Below are positions 20,134 through 28,368 of a DNA stretch of 64,000 nt, in pieces (the stretch's first letter is position 1; every line of letters starts with the position of its first letter). The stretch comes from Neisseriaceae bacterium JH1-16. Its GTDB lineage: Bacteria; Pseudomonadota; Gammaproteobacteria; Burkholderiales; Chromobacteriaceae. The notes under the pieces were generated by a model. It searched no databases. It had not been told where the DNA came from and saw only the letters and a list, made by a program, of their open reading frames with translations. The stretch spans positions 1,054,001-1,118,000 of the forward strand of contig JAPDNP010000001.1 in assembly GCA_025989215.1 (NCBI GenBank), written 5' to 3'. The translations under genes and the position numbers were made by a program.

Positions 20134-20449
20134 GGTGTACTCCTAAAACCCATCTTTGCGCGCGTCAAGCCTCGCCATCGTGTCGATATTGTGACTAAGC
20201 ATGTCAGAGTGGGGTCATTGCCGTCCCGCGGTGCAATGGGCGGTGGGGTGATCCGGCCGGCCTACAGGGTGACACCATCAGCGACGCTGCTGACGGCAGC
20301 TATCGATGCGATGCTCTTGCCTTTGCTTGTGGCCGGCGCAAGGTTGGCGAAGGTGGGTACTGCTTGTTGGAAACGATGCGACCTAATTTCATCATAATGC
20401 GGTGGTTTGAACTGCATCGCTGGTACGGTCAGGGCTGGGTAGGTTTAAG

Positions 20450-20479
20450 CGCCCCAAGGCAGTTTGCTTGCCTGGGGCG
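20450..20479 (-). terminator. Hairpin downstream of broken adh
   Basis: CGCCCCAAGGCA at 20450-20461 pairs with TGCCTGGGGCG at 20469-20479 with one bulge. Only a weak T-run follows on the minus strand. Confidence 0.45.
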
Positions 20480-20489
20480 GCACACCGCG

Positions 20490-21527
20490 TTAGACGGAGA
20501 TGATGACCTTCAATGCCTGGGTTTCGGCGGCTCGGCCGAAAGTGTCATAGGCGTCGAGGATCTGTTCGAGCCGGAAGCGGTGGGTAATCAGCCGGGTCGG
20601 GTCGATTTTCTTCGACTGTACGGTCTTCAGCAGCATGGGGGTGGTGACCGTGTCGACCAGGCGGGTGGTGATGGTGATGTTTTGCGACCAGAGCCGTTCC
20701 AGATGCAGGCCCACTTTTTGACCGTGCAAGCCGACATTGGCGATGGTGCCGCCAGCACCAATCAGTTCCTCGCAGAGTAGGAAGGTTGCCGGTACGCCGA
20801 CGGCCTCGATCGCCGTGTCGACGCCACGGCCTGCGGTGAGGGCCATCACCGTCTCGGTCGCGTTTTCGCTTGCGCTGTTGATTGACCGGGTGGCGCTGAA
20901 CTACCAGGCCACCTCCAGGCGATTGTCGTCCAGGTCGACCATGATGATCTGGGCTGGCGAATAGAATTGGGCGGTCAGCAACGCCGCCAAGCCGATCGGC
21001 CCTGCACCGACGATCGCTACCGTCGAACCCGGCGCTACCTGTCCATTGAGCACGCCGCATTCGAAGCCGGTCGGCAGGATGTCGCTCAGCATCACCAGTG
21101 CCTCTTCATCGGCCTCGGCGGGCATCGGGTAGAGGCTGGTTTCGGCATGGGGAATGCGCACTTATTCGGCCTGCGTGCCGTCGATCGCATTGCCGAGTAT
21201 CCAGCCCCCGGCCGTGCAATGCGAGTACATGCCGCGCCGACAGTAATCGCATTTGCCGCAGGAAGAGATACAGGAGATCAGCACACGATCGCCGGAATGA
21301 AAGGCGGTCACGCCTGCTCCCACCGACTCGATGACCCCGTCGCCTTCATGTCCGAGGATGCGGCCCGGTGCACAGGTGGCGACGTCCCCCTTGAGGATGT
21401 GCAGATCGGTGCCGCAGATGGTGGTCTTCACCATTTTCACGATGGCATCGCTGGATGCCTGGATCAAGGGTTTCGGGCGCTCTTCAAGCGCCTTCTGGCC
21501 GGGGCCGTGGTAAACGAGGGCCTTCAT
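20490..21527 (-). pseudogene. Zinc-dependent alcohol dehydrogenase with two in-frame stops
   Basis: One continuous frame encodes a threonine-dehydrogenase-like zinc ADH: MKALVYHGPG, CGTDLHI, GHEGDGVIE, structural-zinc cysteines in CGKCDYCRRGMYSHC, the Rossmann GAGPIGLAALL, ending LKVIISV. TAA at 21162-21164 sits where Tyr or Phe is expected (AE-stop-VRIPHAE). TAG at 20901-20903 interrupts the NAD domain (VAW-stop-FSATRS). There is no frameshift. Good ribosome site AAGGAG. It would be inactive unless the stops are read through. A second, intact zinc ADH is at 23743. Confidence 0.85.
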
Positions 21528-22255
21528 CACATTCTCCTTACGCAAGGTTATGGATGGAAAACGGTTCGTCGCAGCGATGCGCCGAGCCCTCGCTGCGAGA
21601 TGACGTGTCTCTGACTGAGCGAGCCGAGTCGCTCGATGGTAGGGCCCGTGGCGTGCCGGAACTCAAGTCGCTCGACAGCGATCCCGGTGGAGAGTCCCAT
21701 GCGATAGATCGCAACGCTTTCCTCCTAGTCCACTGTAGTGCTTATGCAGGTCGTTTCTGTTGCTTTGGCTCAAGTACCGGCTGATTCGTCTGCCAGTGGA
21801 GGATTGCCCATGGCGGGAATGGCCATCGGTATCGCCGGCAATGGCATTTCCTACCATGTCCTGTGCGGATGCTTGAGCCTTCGGCCAAGTATGCCAGCGG
21901 GGCAGTGTGCCGTTTTATGTCGCTGGGCCAAGGGACAGCAGAATCCCAATGTCTTTGCTTGCGGCACATAGTCACTCACATCCACCAGACTGGTTTTATC
22001 AGCATTGACCGTCATGCCGGGTATGTCTGAGTGTTTTTGTTTCTGTGATAAATATCAATTCTGAGTATGTGGATTTTAAGAAAGCGGTGGCGTGCTGCAT
22101 TAGTTGACGCACGTCAAAATGAGAAGGCCTCATCATTGAATAGCCTGGCTGCTGTTCTATAAATGATAGGCATTGTGCTAGATGTTTGGATTTGTCGTAT
22201 TGCAGCCAATAGGAATTTTGATTGTTTTGGATAGATAAATTATTGGAGAGAAACC
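21528..22255. other. Intergenic region between adh remnant and hsp20
   Basis: About 730 bases without a supportable gene. The left part (21560-21960) is GC-rich, and the short frames there show no motif or ribosome site. The right 250 bp are AT-rich and hold the FNR-like box at 22045-22058, so they are probably the hsp20-usp-adh promoter region. Confidence 0.45.
22045..22058. promoter_or_regulatory. FNR/ANR-like box upstream of hsp20-usp-adh
   Basis: GTGATAAATATCAA matches TTGAT-N4-ATCAA with one mismatch, about 200 bp before the ATG at 22256. Confidence 0.5.
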
Positions 22256-22735
22256 ATGGGGAATCAAACTGAAGTTCAAGGAAAAATCCCAGCGATCGAT
22301 TATGACCCATTTAAGATTTATGAAAATATAGGGAAGATGTTTGGTGGAATGCTCTCACAAGACCCCTGGCGACTGCCAGGTAGCTGGTGGTTGAGTAGTA
22401 TGGCTTCACCCAATAGTATCACCATAGATATTTCTGAGAATGACATAGGCTATCGTATTGTTGCCGATATGCCTGGGGTCAAGAAAGAAGACATCAAGGT
22501 CACGGTGGAGGGTAATACCGTAACTATTGCGGCGGAGTTCAAAGACGAGAAAAAGGGCAAGAACGGCGAAGAGGTGGTGCATACCGAACGTCGCTATGGA
22601 GAGGTTTTTCGTCGCTTATCGTTGGATAAGAATATTGATGAGGGTAAGGTCAAGGCCAGTTACAGCGATGGCGTTTTGGAATTGATGTTACCGAAAAGGG
22701 ATATCAGCCAGAGCAAAAAGATCGTGGTCCAGTAA
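22256..22735 (+). CDS. Small heat-shock protein, Hsp20 family
   Basis: A 159-residue holdase chaperone with a full N-terminal arm (MGNQTEVQGKIPAIDYDPF) and an alpha-crystallin domain from about residue 58 (ITIDISENDIGYRIVADMPG through YSDGVLELMLPK). It ends KKIVVQ, carrying a terminal I-x-V-type anchor. It is the intact paralogue of the protein at 2438. First gene of a plus-strand unit followed by Usp and alcohol dehydrogenase. Confidence 0.92.
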   Translation: MGNQTEVQGKIPAIDYDPFKIYENIGKMFGGMLSQDPWRLPGSWWLSSMASPNSITIDISENDIGYRIVADMPGVKKEDIKVTVEGNTVTIAAEFKDEKKGKNGEEVVHTERRYGEVFRRLSLDKNIDEGKVKASYSDGVLELMLPKRDISQSKKIVVQ

Positions 22736-22795
22736 ATCGTACTCGGGGGCGGCCATGTGCATGTCGGCCGTTTCAATATGATTTGGAGGCAGATG

Positions 22796-23638
22796 ATGAG
22801 TTACCAAAGTATCTTGGTCCATGTAGACAGTAGCCCGGGATGTGCAAATCGAGTGGAAATTGCCGCGTTGCTGGCCCAACGCTTTGATGCCCATTTAACC
22901 GGGCTGTTTATGTCGTGGGTTCCTTCCTTTGAAGTAAATATGGCAGAGGTGCCATTCTACGATGTTACTGTCGCTGAACGGGAGTACGCGGAGAAGTGTG
23001 CTGGTATAGCCAAAGAGACCTTCGACAAGGTGGTCCAGGCCTTTGGCATCGACCAGTTTGAGTGGCGGCAACAAATCATTGGTCGCTCGATTGAAGTGTT
23101 GTGTCTGAACGCCCGCTATCACGATCTGGTAATTCTTGGGCAGCATAACCCGGAGTTGAGTATCGATAATTTGCCCAAGGATATCGTCCCGCGGGTGATT
23201 CTCGGCGCGGGTCGGCCGGTCCTAGTCGTTCCTTATGCAGGTAGCTTCGCCGATGTCGGCCAGCGGGCTCTGGTGGGCTGGGATGCGGGCCGGGAAGCTG
23301 CTCGTGCGCTGACCGATGCATTGCCGCTGTTGAAGCGTGCCAAGAAGACGATGCTACAGACCTTCAATTCCCATCAAATGTTCAGCAAGCAGGGCGAGTT
23401 GCCCGGCGGGGATATTGCCCTCTATCTGGCACGCCATAATGTTTTGGTTGATTTGTTGGGCAATATCGAAGGCGTTTCGGATGTCGGCAGCCAGTTGCTG
23501 TCGACGGTGATGAATGTTGATGCCGACTTGCTGGTAATGGGGGCCTATGGACACTCGCGTCTGATCGAGTTGGCGCTGGGCGGTGCGACCAGAACGATTC
23601 TGGAGTCGATGACGGTGCCTGTACTGATGGCCCATTGA
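22796..23638 (+). CDS. Tandem universal stress protein
   Basis: A 280-residue protein with two Usp folds. The second carries the nucleotide-binding glycine pattern MGAYGHSRLIELALGGATR near the end, and the first has ILVHVDSSPGC. The start ATG at 22796 is seven bases after TGGAGG; ATG 22793 is an alternative. It lies about 60 bp after hsp20 and is probably cotranscribed. Tandem Usps of this kind are often induced by oxygen limitation and support survival. Confidence 0.9.
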   Translation: MSYQSILVHVDSSPGCANRVEIAALLAQRFDAHLTGLFMSWVPSFEVNMAEVPFYDVTVAEREYAEKCAGIAKETFDKVVQAFGIDQFEWRQQIIGRSIEVLCLNARYHDLVILGQHNPELSIDNLPKDIVPRVILGAGRPVLVVPYAGSFADVGQRALVGWDAGREAARALTDALPLLKRAKKTMLQTFNSHQMFSKQGELPGGDIALYLARHNVLVDLLGNIEGVSDVGSQLLSTVMNVDADLLVMGAYGHSRLIELALGGATRTILESMTVPVLMAH

Positions 23639-23742
23639 GTGCCTGCCGATGCGGCGGCGGTGATGCAACGTCGACTAGGCCGGGATTATCGCCTGTCGTT
23701 TGGCTCAACGTCGCCGCGCCGCCATGACTGAGGAAGATCACC

Positions 23743-24735
23743 ATGCGCGCAATGTGTTGCCACGCACCCGGGCAGGCCCTGAGGCTGGAGTCATGGGCGG
23801 TGCCCAGTCCGATGATCGGGCAAGTGCTGATACGAGTTCAGGTGTGTGGGGTGTGTCGCACCGATCTGCACGTTATCGACGGCGAATTGCCTGGCGCCCT
23901 GTCGCCGCTGGTGCCAGGCCATGAGATCGTCGGGCGTATTGCCGCTGTGGGAGACGGTGTCACAGGCTTCAAGCTAGGCGAGCGTGTCGGTGTGCCGTGG
24001 CTGGGGCATACCTGCGGTGTGTGCCGGCCCTGCCGCATGGGGCATGAAAACCTCTGCGAGGCGGCACGTTTTCATGGTTATACGCTGCAGGGAGGCTACG
24101 CAGAATATGTCGTGGTGGATGCGCAGTATTGCTTTCGACTGCCGGAGCGCTACAGCGATCTCGATGCGGCACCGCTTTTGTGCGCCGGTCTGATCGGCTA
24201 CCGGGCATTGCGCTTTGCACAAGAGGCCAACCGCCTTGGCATTTACGGCTTCGGGGCCGCGGCGCATCTGGTGACGCAACTGGCGTGCTATCAGGGGCGC
24301 GAGGTGTTTGCCTTTACCCGGCCTGGCGATGTGGCTGCGCAGGCCTTCGCTCTCGCCACCGGTGCTTGTTGGGCAGGGGATAGTACGATGGCGCCGCCCG
24401 AGAAACTGGATGCTGCGCTGTTGTTTGCGCCGATCGGCAGCTTGGTGCCCGAGGCATTGACTCATCTGGTCGCCGGCGGTGTGGTGGTGTGCGCCGGCAT
24501 TCACATGAGCGACATCCCGGCCTTTCCCTATCGTCTGCTGTGGGGCGAGCGGCAGATCCGCTCCGTGGCGAACCTGACCCGCGACGATGGGCTCGATTTC
24601 CTGCGCTTGGCCGAGCAGGTACCGCTGCAGGTCCATGTAACGCCTTACCCTCTCGAGAAGGCCAATCACGCGCTGGCCGATTTGCGCTCGGGCCGTCTCC
24701 AGGGCGCGGCAGTGCTGACAATGACAATGGACTGA
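23743..24735 (+). CDS. Zinc-dependent alcohol dehydrogenase
   Basis: A 330-residue medium-chain dehydrogenase oxidising or forming alcohols with NAD(P). Catalytic zinc ligands lie in CGVCRTDLHV and GHEIVG, structural zinc cysteines in CGVCRPCRMGHENLC, and the cofactor fold in LGIYGFGAAAHLVTQLA. Length is normal for the AdhA/AdhP group. Third gene of the hsp20-usp-adh unit. It may regenerate NAD by reducing aldehydes in low oxygen. Confidence 0.9.
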   Translation: MRAMCCHAPGQALRLESWAVPSPMIGQVLIRVQVCGVCRTDLHVIDGELPGALSPLVPGHEIVGRIAAVGDGVTGFKLGERVGVPWLGHTCGVCRPCRMGHENLCEAARFHGYTLQGGYAEYVVVDAQYCFRLPERYSDLDAAPLLCAGLIGYRALRFAQEANRLGIYGFGAAAHLVTQLACYQGREVFAFTRPGDVAAQAFALATGACWAGDSTMAPPEKLDAALLFAPIGSLVPEALTHLVAGGVVVCAGIHMSDIPAFPYRLLWGERQIRSVANLTRDDGLDFLRLAEQVPLQVHVTPYPLEKANHALADLRSGRLQGAAVLTMTMD

Positions 24736-24766
24736 ACGGCACCTTCCCCGGCGCATCAAGGCACGA

Positions 24767-25213
24767 TTAGGCCGTCGCACGCACCAGCAGTACGGGGACC
24801 GGACTACGCCGCACCACGTCTTCCGCATCGCTCCCGAGCACCACGTGACGTACCCCCTTGCGCCCATGCGTGCCCATGACGATCAGATCAGCGGGCCAGT
24901 GTTGCGCCGTATCGATAATCAGTTTCCCGACGTTGGGTGCTGGGCACTCTTCCAGATGGGTGTCGGCTTTGACCCCAGCCTGAACCGCTAAAGCCAGGCC
25001 CCCTTTCAGCAGCCGTTCGCCGTCCTCGCGCAGTTCGAGCACGCCTACGGGCAGGCTGGCTAGGCTGGACATGCCGATATACACCGCCATCGGATCGACC
25101 ACATGAAACAGACGTAGGCTGGCTCCGAGGCGACTCGCCAGGGCAATGGCCTCTTCCAGACCCCGTTGGGCGGTATCGCTACCATCTATTGGCACAAGAA
25201 TCCGTTGGTACAT
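24767..25213 (-). CDS. Universal stress protein A family
   Basis: A 148-residue single-domain Usp beginning MYQRILVPIDGSDTAQ, with the ATP-binding signature MGTHGRKGVRHVVLGSDAE. Last gene of the five-gene minus-strand operon, starting 3 bp after the clpP-like stop, with GGGAGA in front of its ATG. Confidence 0.9.
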   Translation of the reverse strand: MYQRILVPIDGSDTAQRGLEEAIALASRLGASLRLFHVVDPMAVYIGMSSLASLPVGVLELREDGERLLKGGLALAVQAGVKADTHLEECPAPNVGKLIIDTAQHWPADLIVMGTHGRKGVRHVVLGSDAEDVVRRSPVPVLLVRATA

Positions 25214-25216
25214 GTC

Positions 25217-25945
25217 TCATTCTCCCGAGTTGGAAGGCTCGCGTTTGCCGCCATCGACCACGGTTTGCTTCGTGGAATGCGCGGGTTTGTTCCTGATCTG
25301 GTTGAGCCGAGCGAGTCGACGGCGAATCTCGTCCGAGTCCATCCAGATGTCGGTGCCCTTCAGTACCTTGGCGATTTCGGCCGAGCTCAGGAAAGGAGTG
25401 CAGATCCGCGTCATGACCTTCTCGAACCAGTTGCTCAGGGCGATCACCTGAGCTTGTTGCTCGTTGCCTTTGCCAACCAGGCTGCCCGAATAGATATGGA
25501 ACATCAGCTGGCAGTTGTCGTGAACGACTAGCTCATCGCCGGCCAGAAATAGGAACGCTGCCATCGAATAGGCACGGGCTTCGAGCACGGTGATGACCCG
25601 GGCCTCGGAGGCCTGCATATTGTTGATGATTTGCAGGCCGGTATCGAAGTCGCCGCCCGGACAGTTGAGGTGCAGGTACACCTGATCGGTACTGTTGGCC
25701 GTGCTTAGGGTGTAGAAAAGTTCGGTGTAGGCCTGTGGTTCGCGGATCTCGCTGCACAGGTAATAGGAAATCTGCCGGATCGGTAGCTGCCGTTCATAAC
25801 GCGTCAGCGCGATGCTGCTCTCAGCCGGGGAATTGTCGTCTTGCTCGGGGGGCGTCTGCTCATCGGCCATTATTGGTAGCCCACCGTCTTTCCCTGTGCT
25901 TACAAGGAAAGGTCGGCTGGAGTCTCGATTGTTTGGAGTGGACAT
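25217..25945 (-). CDS. ClpP-like serine protease subunit
   Basis: A 242-residue S14-family protein. Nucleophile Ser in ARAYSMAAFLFLAG, catalytic His in QLMFHIYSG, and a C-terminal Asp (IWMDSDEI) in the place expected for the triad. The N-terminal 40 residues are polar and unusual, and the C-terminus is basic and extended compared with housekeeping ClpP (about 200 residues). There is no ClpX/ClpA gene nearby. It lies 10 bp after prs. Probably a divergent stress-specific ClpP that borrows a host unfoldase or acts on small peptides. Confidence 0.82.
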   Translation of the reverse strand: MSTPNNRDSSRPFLVSTGKDGGLPIMADEQTPPEQDDNSPAESSIALTRYERQLPIRQISYYLCSEIREPQAYTELFYTLSTANSTDQVYLHLNCPGGDFDTGLQIINNMQASEARVITVLEARAYSMAAFLFLAGDELVVHDNCQLMFHIYSGSLVGKGNEQQAQVIALSNWFEKVMTRICTPFLSSAEIAKVLKGTDIWMDSDEIRRRLARLNQIRNKPAHSTKQTVVDGGKREPSNSGE

Positions 25946-25955
25946 GGCCGTCTTC

Positions 25956-26858
25956 CTAGTGGCACAGCGTTTTTACCGCTGCCGCCATCAAGGGCATGAC
26001 ATCGATGGCATTACTCGGTTGAGCGATGGTGTTGCAGCTGACCACCCTGGCGGCACCCGCTGCGAGCAGGCCGGACAGGGCATCGCCAACCAGGATAGGG
26101 TGCACGGCAACGCAGACCGGGTCGGGTAGGCCGTGCTGCTTGAGCTGCCGAACTGCGGTGATCATGGTCTGCGCAGTGGACAGAATGTCGTCCAGCAACA
26201 CTGGGGTGTGGCCGATCCAGCCGGCCAGTTCCGGCATGACGATCTCGACGGCGTTGTCACCATGACGGATCTTGTCCAGTACCAGATAGGGCGCGTCCAG
26301 TTCGGCCGCAGCGGCGGCGACCCACTGCGCACTTTCCCGGTCCGGCCCGATCAGTAGCGGTTGACGCACTTCGTGGCGTAGCCAGTCGACGATGGCGGGC
26401 ATCGCCGACACAGTGCGGGTCGGGATACGGTAGAGCTCAGACAGTGAGTGGATACGGTGCAGATGTGGATCGACGGTAACCAGAAAATCGACATGACGGT
26501 CCAATACAGCCGCTACCGTATGCGCGCTGACGGCCTCGCCGCTATGAAAGCGGCTGTCCTGGCGCATATAGCCCAGGTAGGGGGCCACCAGACCGACCTG
26601 GCGTGCCCCCTGTTCACGTGCTGCGTCGGCGGCAAATAGTAGCGGCAGCAGCTTGCTGTCCAGATGATCCAGCGAGCACAGCAGCAGCACATTACGACCG
26701 GTCAACTCGTTTGGCAGCCTGACCAGGGTTTCACCGTCTGGAAAGGCATGCAGTTCGAGGCGCTGAGGTGACACGCCCAACTGGTTGCCCAGCGCGACAC
26801 CTGCCACGGTATTGCCGGGAAAAGGCAGCAGTATGGTTTGGGCGCTCAGATTGGTCAT
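25956..26858 (-). CDS. prs: Ribose-phosphate pyrophosphokinase (PRPP synthetase)
   Basis: A 300-residue enzyme making PRPP from ribose-5-phosphate and ATP. The PRPP-binding loop VLLDDILSTAQTM, the metal/ATP segment VTVDPHLHRIHS and the flexible-loop region YLGYMRQDSRFHSGEAVSA are all visible. It is somewhat shorter than the housekeeping enzyme (about 315) and divergent, so likely a second copy. It starts 1 bp after the AMP-phosphorylase stop, with its ribosome site inside that gene. The neighbours suggest a ribose-phosphate salvage role. Confidence 0.9.
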   Translation of the reverse strand: MTNLSAQTILLPFPGNTVAGVALGNQLGVSPQRLELHAFPDGETLVRLPNELTGRNVLLLCSLDHLDSKLLPLLFAADAAREQGARQVGLVAPYLGYMRQDSRFHSGEAVSAHTVAAVLDRHVDFLVTVDPHLHRIHSLSELYRIPTRTVSAMPAIVDWLRHEVRQPLLIGPDRESAQWVAAAAAELDAPYLVLDKIRHGDNAVEIVMPELAGWIGHTPVLLDDILSTAQTMITAVRQLKQHGLPDPVCVAVHPILVGDALSGLLAAGAARVVSCNTIAQPSNAIDVMPLMAAAVKTLCH

Positions 26859-26859
26859 G

Positions 26860-28368
26860 TCAGTTCTCCAGTTGAATCACGTTCGGGTGGGCTAGGGCGT
26901 AACACAGTGCGTACTGCAACTCGCCGGGAGCCTCGGCATGGATGGCATAGAGCGGCTGCTGCTGCTCGACTGGTTCGGCCAACTTGACCAGCAGATCGAC
27001 GCCGGCTGCCTTCGACTGTGGGGCACCGGCCAGCTTGGCGATGCGGGCGAGTACGCGGTTGTCGATCGTCGAGACCTTTCCCGCCTGAGAGGCTAAGACT
27101 AGGTGGCGCAGGGGGGCCTGCGGCACTGCGCGCAGCCCGCCTTGGGCATCACAGATGGCCTGAAACTGTTGCCAGGCGCGCCCGCTTGTCAGGGTGTGTC
27201 GCGCCAGAGAGAGGCCAGTGCCTGGAGTCGCTGCATCGCCCAGTTCCAACACCTGGCCAGCCAGATCGAGGGCTCGTTCGGCCAAGTCCTGGGGAGCTTG
27301 CGCGTCGCAGCGCAGCACCTGTAGCAAGTCGCGCGCTTCCAGTCCCGGCCCGATGCCACGTCCGACCGGTTGGCGACCGTCGGTGAGTCTGACCTGTACC
27401 TGCAAACCGAGCCGCGCCCCGACCGTGATGAGCCGGCTGCTCAATCGCTGCGCCGTGATTGCATCGCGTACCTTGGCGGTCGGCCCGACCGGAAGATCGA
27501 TCAGAACCCGTTCGGAGCCGGCGGCAAGCTTCTTGGACAGGATGGAGGCGACAAGCTGGCCGTCGCTGTCGAGGTCCAGTGGGCGCTCGATGCGAATCAG
27601 CACATCGTCGGCAGGGCTCAGTTGCATGCCACCGCCCCAGACGATGCAGCCTCCAGTCTGGTTGACGACGCGGCGGATGGCCGTAATGTCGAGATCGACC
27701 GGAGCGAGCACCTCCATCGTGTCGGCGGTGCCGGCCGGCGAGGTAATGGCGCGCGACGAGGTCTTGGGCATCAGCAGACCACAAGCGGTGACGATAGCGA
27801 CGACGATCGGGGTGGTGCGGTTGCCTGGCAGCCCCCCTACGCAATGCTTGTCGACTACCGGGTGACGGTCCCAACTCAGCCGCTCGCCGACCGCTACCAT
27901 CGCCTCGGTGAGCGAGGTGGTCTCATCGAGATCGAGGCGCTCGCCAGCGCAAGCGGTGACGAAGGCGGCCAGATGAAGGTCGGACAAACGGCCGCTGACC
28001 GCGTCGTCCACGATTGCCTGTAGCGCGGCCCGGTCGAGTGTCTGCCCGAAGACTTTGGCGCGGACATGGCTGGCCGAGGCCAGTACCGGCATATGGGAGA
28101 AATGCAGAATAGTGCCGGCACGGATGCCCAGTGCCCGCTGCGCAGAGATGCTCAGCGATGCCTCGTCGATGCCGATCAAATCGCCGCGCACGATGTTGAG
28201 CGTGGCGATCAGTGTGCGCTGGTTGGCCGAGACTGCCAGCCGGGCCTGAGCGGCGAACCCCTCGGCACGGCAGATGTGGCAGCCAGCATGCATATAGACC
28301 ACGTACTCCGCCGAAGTGTCGATGCCCAGTGGTCTGAAGCGTAGGCAAGTGGGGGGCGCCAGGCTCAT
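26860..28368 (-). CDS. AMP phosphorylase-like / thymidine phosphorylase family
   Basis: A 502-residue nucleoside/nucleotide phosphorylase. The extra N-terminal domain of about 85 residues and the total length match archaeal AMP phosphorylase rather than DeoA (about 440). The core has DKHCVGGLPGNRTTPIVV and PKTSSRAITSPAGTADTMEV, both in the archaeal-like form. The expected reaction is NMP + Pi to base + ribose-1,5-bisphosphate. Its ATG overlaps the RNase stop (ATGA), and prs follows immediately. No ribose-1,5-bisphosphate isomerase or RubisCO gene is in the window, so the fate of the product is open. Confidence 0.85.
   Translation of the reverse strand: MSLAPPTCLRFRPLGIDTSAEYVVYMHAGCHICRAEGFAAQARLAVSANQRTLIATLNIVRGDLIGIDEASLSISAQRALGIRAGTILHFSHMPVLASASHVRAKVFGQTLDRAALQAIVDDAVSGRLSDLHLAAFVTACAGERLDLDETTSLTEAMVAVGERLSWDRHPVVDKHCVGGLPGNRTTPIVVAIVTACGLLMPKTSSRAITSPAGTADTMEVLAPVDLDITAIRRVVNQTGGCIVWGGGMQLSPADDVLIRIERPLDLDSDGQLVASILSKKLAAGSERVLIDLPVGPTAKVRDAITAQRLSSRLITVGARLGLQVQVRLTDGRQPVGRGIGPGLEARDLLQVLRCDAQAPQDLAERALDLAGQVLELGDAATPGTGLSLARHTLTSGRAWQQFQAICDAQGGLRAVPQAPLRHLVLASQAGKVSTIDNRVLARIAKLAGAPQSKAAGVDLLVKLAEPVEQQQPLYAIHAEAPGELQYALCYALAHPNVIQLEN

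Noticed and set aside
26860-28368. Ordinary DeoA thymidine phosphorylase
   Set aside because: Length about 502 with an extra N-terminal domain, and archaeal AMP-phosphorylase-like motifs.
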